A stretch of 24,952 nt of DNA. Source: VRUE01 sp035548675. Its GTDB lineage: Bacteria > Actinomycetota > Thermoleophilia > Solirubrobacterales > 70-9. Location of the stretch: NCBI GenBank assembly GCA_035548675.1, contig DASZSJ010000051.1, forward strand, positions 1 through 24,952. The letters run 5' to 3'. The notes beneath the pieces were generated by a model. The model searched no databases and was not told the origin of the DNA. It saw nothing but the letters and a program-made list of their open reading frames with translations. The translations under genes were made by a program, and so were the position numbers. Position 1 is the stretch's first letter. Each line of letters begins with the position of its first letter. This document shows positions 7,315-13,880 of the stretch, in pieces.

Positions 7315-8319
7315 CTACCCCGTGACCTCGTAGCGGATCACCTCGCCGTCCTCGACTTCCCGCACCCGCCCCTCGTTGACCAGCAGGTCGGCGTGGCCGA
7401 TCACCTCGGAGAGGGTAAGGAAGGTCTGGGTGACGGCGACGTTGCCCCAGATCGCCTGGGCGATCTCGAAGCCGCTGCGGGGCTGCTCGGCAATCAGCTT
7501 GTAGATCTTCTCCTTGCGCCGTTCGTGCTTGAGGATCCGCTCGTCGATCAGCTTCGCGTGTTCCGTGATCGGGTCGCCGTGACCGGAGAGGACGATCTCG
7601 GCCGGCATCTCGCGCGTCCTGCGCATCGATTCGATGTAGGTGACGAGGGCCTGGGGCCGCTCGTCGGAGCCGTCGAGCGGGCGGCTGATCAGCGGGTTGG
7701 AGGAGATGTGGGCGATCAGGTGGTCGGCGGCGATCAGGATCCTGCGCTCCTCGTCCCAGAAGATCGTGTCGGAGGGGCTGTGGCCAGGGCGGTGGATCGC
7801 CTGCAGGGTGCGGTCGCGGAAGGGAAGGACCTGGCCGTCCTCGAGCGGGTGGGTCACCTCGACGTGGGAGCCCCAGCCACGGAAGCTGCGCGAGACGCTG
7901 CGCAGCGCCACCGTCACCTCCTCCGGGATGCCGTTGCGCAGCATCAGCTCGACCGCGAAGCGGTCCTCGGCCTCGGCGTCCTCGTCGAAGTTGGCGAGCC
8001 GCTCCCGCGCCGCCCCCAGCGCCGCCACCTTCGCCCCCGAGCGCTGCACCACGATCTCGGCCAAACCGAGGTGGTCGATGTGCTGGTGGGTGATGATCAG
8101 CAGCTCGAGCTCGTCGATCGAATGGCCGCGCTCGGCCAGCTGCGACTCGAGCTCGTCCAGCGCCTTGCCCGAGTTGGGGCCGGTGTCGACGAGGGTGAGC
8201 GGCTCGTCCTCGATCAGGTAGCAGTTGACCCGTCCGACCGCGAAGGGGGTGGGGATGCGCAGGCGGTGGATCCCGGCCAGGGCTGCCTGCTCGAGCGCCT
8301 GCTCCGGAGTCAGGGTCAC
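7315..8319 (-). CDS. Metallo-beta-lactamase-fold hydrolase with C-terminal winged helix, LACTB2-like
   Basis: The 334-residue protein has the MBL metal motif THQHIDH (77-83), H180 in HRPGHSPSD, D199 in AADHL and H247 in SGHGDP, so the two-metal site looks complete. Residues 265-330 form a winged-helix-like tail (RRKEKIYKLIAEQPRSGFEIAQ...). This architecture matches the LACTB2/glyoxalase-II-like group, some of which are endoribonucleases while others are thioesterases. The substrate is not decided. GTG 8319 overlaps the stop of the phosphomutase by GTGA, indicating translational coupling. The next 134 bases downstream are non-coding and contain an imperfect hairpin at 7205-7240. Confidence 0.9.
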   Translation of the reverse strand: MTLTPEQALEQAALAGIHRLRIPTPFAVGRVNCYLIEDEPLTLVDTGPNSGKALDELESQLAERGHSIDELELLIITHQHIDHLGLAEIVVQRSGAKVAALGAARERLANFDEDAEAEDRFAVELMLRNGIPEEVTVALRSVSRSFRGWGSHVEVTHPLEDGQVLPFRDRTLQAIHRPGHSPSDTIFWDEERRILIAADHLIAHISSNPLISRPLDGSDERPQALVTYIESMRRTREMPAEIVLSGHGDPITEHAKLIDERILKHERRKEKIYKLIAEQPRSGFEIAQAIWGNVAVTQTFLTLSEVIGHADLLVNEGRVREVEDGEVIRYEVTG

Positions 8320-9698
8320 GCCCGGATCAGCCCCAGCACCGCGTCGCGCTTGGCCTCCATGTCCGCGCGCGAGACCAGCGACTCGAGGTTGAGCCGCAAC
8401 AGCGGCTCGGTGTTGGAGGGCCGCAGGTTGAAGTGCCAGTCCTCGTAATCGACCGAGATCCCGTCGAGGCGATTCTGCTCGCCGTCGGAGTAGCGCGCGG
8501 CGATCTCCTCGATCTTCGCCGCCGGGTCGGCGACCTCGGAGTTGATCTCGCCGGAGATGAAGTAGCGCGCGCGGAACTCGGCCATCAGCTCGGCCAGCGA
8601 GCGGCCGTCGACCGAGAGCAGCTCCAGCACCAGCAGCGCCGGGATCGTGCCCGAGTCGGCGTTCCAGAAGTCGCGGAAGTAGTAGTGGCCGGAGACCTCA
8701 CCGCCGAAGACCGCGTCCTCCTCGCGCATCCGCGTCTTGAAGAAGGCGTGGCCGACGCGCGAGAGCTCGGAGCGCCCGCCCTCGGCGGCGATGAGGTCGG
8801 GCACGGCGCGGCTCGAGCGCGGGTCGTAGAGGATCGTCGCGCCGGGGTTCTTGGCCAGCGCCGCGCGCGCCAGCAGGGCGCAGATGAAGTCGCCGTCGCA
8901 GAACTCGCCCGCGCCGTCGATGAAGAAGCAGCGGTCGGCGTCGCCGTCCCAGGCGATGCCGAGGTCGGCGCCGGCGCTGCGCACCCGCTCCATGATCAGC
9001 GCCCGGTTCTCGGGCAGCAGCGGGTTCGGCTCGTGGTCGGGGAACTCGCCGTCGGGCTCGAAGTACATCTCCTCCAGCTCGAGCCCGAGCTTGCGCAGCG
9101 TCGGCCCGACCATCGGTCCCGACATGCCGTTGCCGCCGTCGACCACGACCTTCATCGGCCTCACCTTTGCCGGGTCGATGAAGGAGAGCGCGTGGGCGCG
9201 GTATTCGTTCCAGACGTCGACCTCCTCCAGCGAGCCGCCGCCGGGAGCGTGGCCGAGGCCGGCCTCGATCTCGCGCCGCACGTCGCCGATGCCGGCGTCG
9301 CCGGAGAGCGCCAGCGCCCCCTCGCGCACCAGCTTCACCCCGGTGTAGGCCTTGGGGTTGTGCGAGGCGGTCACCATCGCGCCGCCGTCGAGCTCGCGCG
9401 AGCCGACCAGGTAATAGAGCATCTCGGTCGCGACCATGCCGGCGTCGAGCACGGTCGCACCCTCGAAGATCAGCCCGTCGCGCAGCTCCGCCGCCATCGC
9501 CGGCGCGGTCAGGCGCATGTCGCGACCGAGCCCGACCCGCAATTCACCCGGCTGCTTGCCCCGCAGCCGCGCCAGCACGCGGGCGAAGGCGCGACCGATC
9601 GCGTGCGCCGTCGTCTCGTCCATTTCGGAGCCATAAAGGCCGCGGATGTCGTACGCCTTGAAGATCCCCGGCGGCGCCAGGGTCGCTCGCTCACTCAT
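8316..9698 (-). CDS. manB: Phosphomannomutase/phosphoglucomutase
   Basis: The 460-residue alpha-D-phosphohexomutase shows all four family motifs: KAYDIRG (14-20), the phosphoserine loop TASHNP with Ser112, the magnesium loop DGDADR (251-256), and the sugar and phosphate motifs GGEVSGHYYF and RPSNTEP near the C-terminus. The GEVSGHYYF form is typical of bifunctional PMM/PGM (AlgC/ManB) enzymes, which interconvert hexose 6- and 1-phosphates and feed GDP-mannose or glucose-1-phosphate pathways. It would supply precursors for the glycan genes elsewhere in the window. Element E2 (9711-9757) lies immediately upstream of the ATG, and the GGAAGG that may serve as ribosome-binding site straddles the end of the element. 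The downstream gene overlaps by GTGA. Confidence 0.95.
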   Translation of the reverse strand: MSERATLAPPGIFKAYDIRGLYGSEMDETTAHAIGRAFARVLARLRGKQPGELRVGLGRDMRLTAPAMAAELRDGLIFEGATVLDAGMVATEMLYYLVGSRELDGGAMVTASHNPKAYTGVKLVREGALALSGDAGIGDVRREIEAGLGHAPGGGSLEEVDVWNEYRAHALSFIDPAKVRPMKVVVDGGNGMSGPMVGPTLRKLGLELEEMYFEPDGEFPDHEPNPLLPENRALIMERVRSAGADLGIAWDGDADRCFFIDGAGEFCDGDFICALLARAALAKNPGATILYDPRSSRAVPDLIAAEGGRSELSRVGHAFFKTRMREEDAVFGGEVSGHYYFRDFWNADSGTIPALLVLELLSVDGRSLAELMAEFRARYFISGEINSEVADPAAKIEEIAARYSDGEQNRLDGISVDYEDWHFNLRPSNTEPLLRLNLESLVSRADMEAKRDAVLGLIRA

Positions 9699-9710
9699 CT
9701 GCCACCATCC

Positions 9711-9757
9711 TTCCGGTGCGCTTTATCCCCGTATGGGGAGGAAAGGGCGCACCGGAA
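9711..9757. repeat. Palindromic element E2 (group B)
   Basis: Forty-seven bases with arms TTCCGGTGCGC (9711-9721) and GCGCACCGGAA (9747-9757), T-rich and A-rich shoulders (CTTTA, GGAAAGG) and an inner stem CCCC-GTAT-GGGG. It is the same length as E4 at 20697-20743 and identical to it over the first 20 and last 11 bases. It sits in the 82-base gap between the HIT gene and the phosphomutase, twelve bases before the phosphomutase start. An open frame crosses it on the minus strand. Confidence 0.85.
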
Positions 9758-9780
9758 CGGCGTCGTGCCGATCCGAGCGC

Positions 9781-10269
9781 TCAAAATGCTCCCTTCAACG
9801 CTTCGTAGCTCTGCTCCAGCGTCTGCGGCATCACCTTGGTGTCGGCGATTACCGGCATGAAGTTGGTGTCGCCGCCCCAGCGCGGGACGACGTGCATGTG
9901 GATGTGGTGCTCGACGCCGGCGCCGGCGACCCGACCCTGGTTGAAGCCGACGTTGTAGCCGTGCGGCGAGTAGACCTCCTCCAGTCTGTTCATCGCCTGT
10001 TGGGCGAGGGACATCATCTCGGCCACGGTCGCGGCCGCCAGGTCCTGGATCCTCCCCGTGTGCTCGTACGGCGCCACCATCAAATGCCCGTTGGTGTACG
10101 GGTAGAGGTTGAGGATGACGAAGCTGCTCTCGCCGCGGTGGACGATCAGGTTCTCCTCGTCGGACCCCGCCGCCGGCTTGGCGCAGAAGATGCACTCCTC
10201 CTCGCTGTCCTTGGATGCGTCCTTCACGTAGGCAAGGCGCCACGGCGCCCAAATCCGAAAATTGGCCAC
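9781..10269 (-). CDS. HIT-family nucleotide hydrolase or Ap4A phosphorylase-like protein
   Basis: The 162-residue product carries the histidine triad HHIHMHVVP near residue 121-129, the zinc pair CIFC (27-30), and the typical start with WAPWRLAYV followed by NLYPYTNGHLMVAPYEHTG. These features match the actinobacterial and archaeal HIT group that hydrolyses or phosphorolyses dinucleoside polyphosphates such as Ap4A. The cytosolic role is probably nucleotide housekeeping; the exact substrate is unassigned. GTG 10269 was chosen because it immediately precedes the conserved WAPW segment; no clear ribosome-binding site is seen. CorA ends 19 bases upstream, so the genes are probably co-transcribed. 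Confidence 0.92.
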   Translation of the reverse strand: MANFRIWAPWRLAYVKDASKDSEEECIFCAKPAAGSDEENLIVHRGESSFVILNLYPYTNGHLMVAPYEHTGRIQDLAAATVAEMMSLAQQAMNRLEEVYSPHGYNVGFNQGRVAGAGVEHHIHMHVVPRWGGDTNFMPVIADTKVMPQTLEQSYEALKGAF

Positions 10270-10288
10270 TGGCGACGGAGGCTATATG

Positions 10289-11302
10289 TCAGAGCCAGCC
10301 GCGGCGGCGGAAGTAGGCGACCATGCCGACGAAGAGCGCCACCATGACGCCGAGGATGACCCAGAAGCTCGCGTGAGGCCCGCCCTGATCGCCGCCGGGC
10401 AGCCACACGTTCATGCCGAAGAAGCTCGCGATCAGGGTCAGCGGCAGGACGATGACGCTGATCGAGGTGAGCACGCGCAGGATGTCGTTGACCCGGTGCG
10501 AGATCACCGACTCGTTGGTCTCCTCGAGCGCGACCACGACCTCCTTGTAGTTCTCGAGCATGTCCCAGATTCGCTCGTGCGCGTCGACGATGTCGTCGAA
10601 GTAGATCTCCAGGTCGAGGTCGGTGGCGAGGTAGCGCTGCTTCACCTTCTCCAGGTCGTGCAGGACGGGGCGCTGCGGCCGGATCACCTTGCGGAAGTTG
10701 ATGATCTCCTGCTTGACGTTGGAGATGTCGCGCACGACCTCCTCCGAGCGCCCCTCGAAGATGTCGTCCTCGAGCGCGTCGAGCTTGTTGCCGATCTTGC
10801 GCAGCATCGGGAAGCAGTAGTCGAAGCTGTCGTCGACGAGGCGGTAGAGCAGGTAGCCCGAGCCGCGCGAGAAGAGCTGCTCGCGCAGCTCCTCCTTTGC
10901 CCGGCAGCGCTCAAAGAGGTAGGAGACCGGCTGCAGCGGCTGGTTGGGGATCGTGACCAGGTAGCCCGGGCCGACGAAGAGGTCGAGCTCGCCGGTGCCG
11001 AGGCGGCCGGCGGCCGGGTCGAAGACGGGGAAGTGGAGGACGATGAAGAGGTAGTCGTCGTAAACGTCGATCTTCGGCCGCTGGTTGCGCGAGAGCACGT
11101 CCTCGAGGTCGAGCGCGTGGAAGTCGAAGTTCTCCTCCAGCCAGGCGCGCTCCAGCGAGCCGGTGCGCTCGATGTTGACCCAGCGCAGGCCGGTGCCGTC
11201 GATCTGCTCGACGCTGGGGGACTGTGGCTCAGCCTGCGGCGCCGGCGAGACGAGCTCGCGCCGACCGGCCCGTCGCAGCCTGGGCTTCGGAAGGTTCGGC
11301 AT
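10289..11302 (-). CDS. corA: CorA-type divalent cation transporter
   Basis: The 337-residue protein has a long soluble, acidic, helix-rich N-domain, then a membrane helix ending in the signature GMN (296-298, FFGMNV), a short periplasmic loop and a second membrane helix (about 311-331) with a basic tail (FRRRGWL). CorA forms pentameric Mg2+/Co2+ channels with the N-domain in the cytoplasm and magnesium-sensing sites between subunits. The loop after GMN is GGDQGGPHAS rather than the MPEL-like motif of classical CorA, so ion selectivity could differ. It is the first gene of the minus-strand run and is divergent from the SAM riboswitch operon, with about 105 bases between its ATG and the aptamer. 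Confidence 0.95.
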   Translation of the reverse strand: MPNLPKPRLRRAGRRELVSPAPQAEPQSPSVEQIDGTGLRWVNIERTGSLERAWLEENFDFHALDLEDVLSRNQRPKIDVYDDYLFIVLHFPVFDPAAGRLGTGELDLFVGPGYLVTIPNQPLQPVSYLFERCRAKEELREQLFSRGSGYLLYRLVDDSFDYCFPMLRKIGNKLDALEDDIFEGRSEEVVRDISNVKQEIINFRKVIRPQRPVLHDLEKVKQRYLATDLDLEIYFDDIVDAHERIWDMLENYKEVVVALEETNESVISHRVNDILRVLTSISVIVLPLTLIASFFGMNVWLPGGDQGGPHASFWVILGVMVALFVGMVAYFRRRGWL

Positions 11303-11407
11303 CTTTCACGCTCATCGTCTCGTCGGGCATCGCCGCACAAGGTTAGCCGCCGACCCCGACCGGGGCTGAACGGGATTTCCCCTGGTATCGTTCGTGCTCA
11401 CATAACG

Positions 11408-11567
11408 CCACATCAAGAGGGGTGGAGGGACCTGGCCCGCAGAAGCCCCGGCAACCACCTCGGACCTCGGTCCGAGACAGGTGCCAACTCCAGCAGGTGC
11501 GTTTGGGGCCTGGAAGATGTGGGGGGAGTCCGATCGGACCTCTGCCCCACAAAGGCGGAGGTTTTTT
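11408..11567 (+). promoter_or_regulatory. SAM-I (S-box) riboswitch with terminator expression platform
   Basis: P1 is formed by CCACATC (11408-11414) and GATGTGG (11516-11522). Between them are the S-box signatures: AAGAGGGGTGGAGGGACC, GGCCC, GAAGCCCCGGCAACC, the P3 hairpin GGACC-TC-GGTCC, and GGTGCCAACTCCAGCAGG. The 3' strand of P1 runs into GTGGGG (11519-11524), which can pair with CCCCAC (11545-11550) in the terminator. SAM binding should therefore free the terminator and switch off the operon. The pattern matches SAM-I and not the shorter SAM-IV core. It controls the threonine-synthase-like gene at 11592. Confidence 0.95.
11538..11567 (+). terminator. Riboswitch-controlled intrinsic terminator
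   Basis: Stem ACCTCTGCC (11538-11546) pairs with GGCGGAGGT (11554-11562) across the loop CCACAAA and is followed by six T residues (11562-11567). This is the off-state hairpin of the SAM riboswitch. Confidence 0.92.
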
Positions 11568-11591
11568 CGTAGGCGACGAAAGCGAGATCGG

Positions 11592-12827
11592 ATGGCAATA
11601 GAGAACCTGAAATGCAAGGAGTGCGGGGCGAGCTACGACCTCGGCGCGCACTTCGCCTGTGAGAACTGCTTCGGGCCGTTGGAAGTGGCCTACGACTTCG
11701 GCGACCTCGACCCGGCGGAGACCAAGCGCAAGATCCAGGCCGGCTCGCAGGGGATCTGGCGCTACGCCGACTTCCTGCCCTTCGAGGGGCGCCCCGGCGA
11801 TCCGCTGGAGCCGGGCCTGACGCCGTTGGTGCGCGCCGAGCGGCTCGCCGAGCGGCTTGGGATCGGCGCCGCCGAGCTGTGGATCAAGAACGACGCCGCC
11901 AACCCGACCCACTCCTTCAAGGACCGCGTCGTCGCCGTCGCGGTGGCCAAGGCGCGGGAGCTCGGCTTCGAGACCGTCGCCTGCGCCTCGACCGGCAACC
12001 TCGCCAACGCCGTCGCCGCCCACGCGGCCGCCGCCGGCCTCGAGTCCTACGTCTTCGTCCCCGCCAACCTCGAGGAGCAGAAGCTGCTCGCCACCGGCGT
12101 CTACGGGACCAACCTGGTCGGCGTGCGCGGCAATTACGACGACGTCAACCGGCTCTGTACCCAGCTCGCCGAAACGCGGCCCTGGGCCTTCGTCAACGTC
12201 AACCTGCGCCCCTACTACGCCGAGGGCTCGAAGACGCTCGCCTACGAGACCGCCGAGCAACTCGGCTGGCAGCTGCCCGACCGCGTCGTCTGCCCGATCG
12301 CCTCGGGCTCACTCTTCACCAAGGTCGGCCGCGGCTTCCAGGAGTGGCTGGACATCGGTTTGGTCGAGGGTTCCCAGCCGGTCTTCAACGGCGCCCAGGC
12401 GGAGGGCTGCAGCCCGGTCGCCACCGCCTTCGCCGAAGGCTGGGACGTCTGCAAGCCGCAGCGCCCCGACACGATCGCCAAGAGCCTGGCGATCGGCGAC
12501 CCCGCCGACGGCCCCTATGCGGTCGAGCAGGCGCGTCGCACCGGGGGCGGCATCGACTCGGTCAGCGACGAGGAGATCCGCGACGCGATCCGCCTGCTGG
12601 CGGAGACGACCGGCATCTTCACCGAGACCGCCGGCGGCGTCACGATCGGCGTGCTTAAGAAGCTGGCGGAGCGAGGCGAGATCGGTGCCGGCGAGCGCGT
12701 CGTCGTCTACATCACCGGCGAGGGTCTGAAGACCCTCGACGCGACCCGCGATAGGTTCCGCATGCACGAGATCGATCCAGCCCTCGAGAGCTTCGAGTCC
12801 GAGTTCAGCCAGGAGGTAGCCGTCTGA
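11592..12827 (+). CDS. metM: Threonine-synthase-like PLP enzyme, probable homocysteine synthase MetM
   Basis: The 411-residue fold-type II PLP protein has an N-terminal zinc ribbon (C8, C11, C23, C26), the PLP lysine K110 in HSFKDR, and ASTGNLANA (132-140). Automatic annotation would be threonine synthase. Three points argue otherwise: a SAM-I riboswitch directly upstream, a co-transcribed Gly-Gly sulfur carrier directly downstream, and departures from classical ThrC (ASTGNLANA in place of ASTGNTSAS; PIASGSLFTK at 235-244 where ThrC has a GNAGN-type phosphate loop). In Streptomyces a ThrC homologue called MetM is reported to convert O-phosphohomoserine to homocysteine with a thiocarboxylated carrier, MetO. 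I infer that role here. Threonine synthase remains the alternative if the genome has no other thrC. The ribosome-binding site is weak. Confidence 0.78.
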   Translation: MAIENLKCKECGASYDLGAHFACENCFGPLEVAYDFGDLDPAETKRKIQAGSQGIWRYADFLPFEGRPGDPLEPGLTPLVRAERLAERLGIGAAELWIKNDAANPTHSFKDRVVAVAVAKARELGFETVACASTGNLANAVAAHAAAAGLESYVFVPANLEEQKLLATGVYGTNLVGVRGNYDDVNRLCTQLAETRPWAFVNVNLRPYYAEGSKTLAYETAEQLGWQLPDRVVCPIASGSLFTKVGRGFQEWLDIGLVEGSQPVFNGAQAEGCSPVATAFAEGWDVCKPQRPDTIAKSLAIGDPADGPYAVEQARRTGGGIDSVSDEEIRDAIRLLAETTGIFTETAGGVTIGVLKKLAERGEIGAGERVVVYITGEGLKTLDATRDRFRMHEIDPALESFESEFSQEVAV

Positions 12828-13099
12828 TGCCAGTCACCGTGAAGATCCCGACCCAGCTGCGCGCCGCCACCGACGGCCAGGCTGAGCTCGAGGTCAGTGG
12901 CTCCACCGTCGGCGAGGTGCTCGACGCGGTCTTCGAGACCCACGGCACCCTGCGCGACCGGATCACCCAGGACGGCGACCTGCGCCGCTTCGTCAACGTC
13001 TACGTCAGCGGCGAGGACATCCGCTTCCAGCAGGGCCTCGAGACCCAGATCGACGACGGCGCCGAGGTCACCATCCTGCCCGCCGTGGCGGGTGGCTAA
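12827..13099 (+). CDS. metO: Ubiquitin-like sulfur carrier protein (ThiS/MoaD/CysO family), probable MetO
   Basis: The 90-residue product is a beta-grasp protein with the family hallmarks GSTVGEVLDAV (25-35), FVNVYVSGEDIR (55-66), DDGAEVTILPAVAGG (76-90) and an exposed C-terminal Gly89-Gly90. The diglycine is the site that a MoeB/ThiF-type enzyme adenylates and converts to a thiocarboxylate sulfur donor. The closest-looking relatives are MoaD/CysO carriers. The start codon overlaps the preceding stop by one base (TGATG) behind a good AGGAGG (12811-12816), so it is translated with the PLP enzyme. The SAM riboswitch and that partner suggest sulfur delivery for homocysteine. Cysteine synthesis (CysO with CysM) is the alternative, although no CysM or Mec peptidase gene is adjacent. 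Confidence 0.85.
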   Translation: MPVTVKIPTQLRAATDGQAELEVSGSTVGEVLDAVFETHGTLRDRITQDGDLRRFVNVYVSGEDIRFQQGLETQIDDGAEVTILPAVAGG

Positions 13100-13880
13100 G
13101 CCGCCCGTCGTCATCCTCTGCGGGGGCCGCGGCACGCGCCTGCGCGAGCGGACCGAGACGGTGCCGAAGGCCCTCGTGGAGATCGGCGCCAAGCCGATCG
13201 TCTGGCACGTGATCGGGATCTACGCGGCGCAGGGCTTTGAGCGGTTCCTGCTCGCGACGGGGTACCTCGGCGAGGCGATCGAGGAGTTCGTGGCGGCGGA
13301 GAGCTGGCCGGGCGGAGTGGGGGTCGAGTGCGTCGACACCGGGCTCGACACGCCGACCGGGGGGCGGATCGCGCGCCTCGGCGCGCGCCTCGGCGACGGC
13401 ACCTTCTGCGCGACCTACGCCGACGGCGTCGCCGACGTCGACTTGGCAGCGCTGCTCGACTTCCACGCCGAGCGCGCCGCGCTGGCGACGGTGACGGTGG
13501 TGCAGCCGACCCTGCAATGGGGCGTCGCCGAGATCGGCGAGGGCGACCGAGTCTCCGGCTTCGTCGAGAAGCCACGCAGCGAGCACTGGATCAACGGAGG
13601 GTTCTTCTGCTTCGGGCCGGGGGCGCTCGAGTACGTCGACGAGGAGAGCGTGCTGGAGCGCGAGCCGCTCGAGCGCCTCGCCGCCGCCGGCGAGCTCTCC
13701 GCCTTTCGCCACGAGGGCTTTTGGGACTGCATGGACACCTACAAGGACGCGGTCGAGCTCAACGACCTCTGGTCCGCGGGCGCCGCCCCCTGGCCAACCC
13801 TTTCCGCTGACTTCGCCTTTAGTGGTCCTATAGCCCCAAGAAAGGCGAAGTCAGCGGTTGAGGGAGGGGGGCGGGGGTGA
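13092..13880 (+). CDS. rfbF: Glucose-1-phosphate cytidylyltransferase-like nucleotidyltransferase with palindrome-encoded tail
   Basis: The 262-residue protein has the nucleotidyltransferase loop LCGGRGTRL (9-17), the Lys in VPKALVEI (24-31), metal Asp111 in YADG, EKP (159-161) and the RfbF-type ending GFWDCMDTYKDAVELNDLW (209-227). This ending identifies the CDP-glucose pyrophosphorylase branch, which uses CTP and glucose-1-phosphate. GTG 13092 overlaps metO by eight bases. RfbF proteins normally end soon after the APW seen at 232-234. Here about 25 more residues follow, most of them (238-256) encoded by palindromic element E3. The stop then overlaps the next GTG (GTGA). It feeds the dehydratase next door. 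Confidence 0.9.
   Translation: MAKPPVVILCGGRGTRLRERTETVPKALVEIGAKPIVWHVIGIYAAQGFERFLLATGYLGEAIEEFVAAESWPGGVGVECVDTGLDTPTGGRIARLGARLGDGTFCATYADGVADVDLAALLDFHAERAALATVTVVQPTLQWGVAEIGEGDRVSGFVEKPRSEHWINGGFFCFGPGALEYVDEESVLEREPLERLAAAGELSAFRHEGFWDCMDTYKDAVELNDLWSAGAAPWPTLSADFAFSGPIAPRKAKSAVEGGGRG
13804..13857. repeat. Palindromic element E3 (group C), inside the nucleotidyltransferase 3' end
   Basis: A perfect 17-bp inverted repeat (CCGCTGACTTCGCCTTT at 13804-13820, complement at 13841-13857) encloses a 20-base loop with central GGTCCTATAGCCCC. The outer stem differs from groups A and B, but the TTT/AAA shoulders, C/G inner arms and central TAT-type core are shared. It is translated in frame as residues 238-256 of the upstream enzyme and lies 19 bases before the next start codon. 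Confidence 0.88.

Noticed and set aside
8433..9860. A 475-codon plus-strand frame over the phosphomutase and HIT genes
   Set aside because: Antisense to a phosphomutase with all catalytic motifs; the product is Ala/Glu/Arg/Val-rich without a family pattern.
11408..11522. SAM-IV rather than SAM-I riboswitch
   Set aside because: The GGTGGAGGGAC, GGCCC, CCCGGCAACC and GGTGCCAACTCCAGCAGG blocks in this order, enclosed by P1, are the SAM-I pattern.
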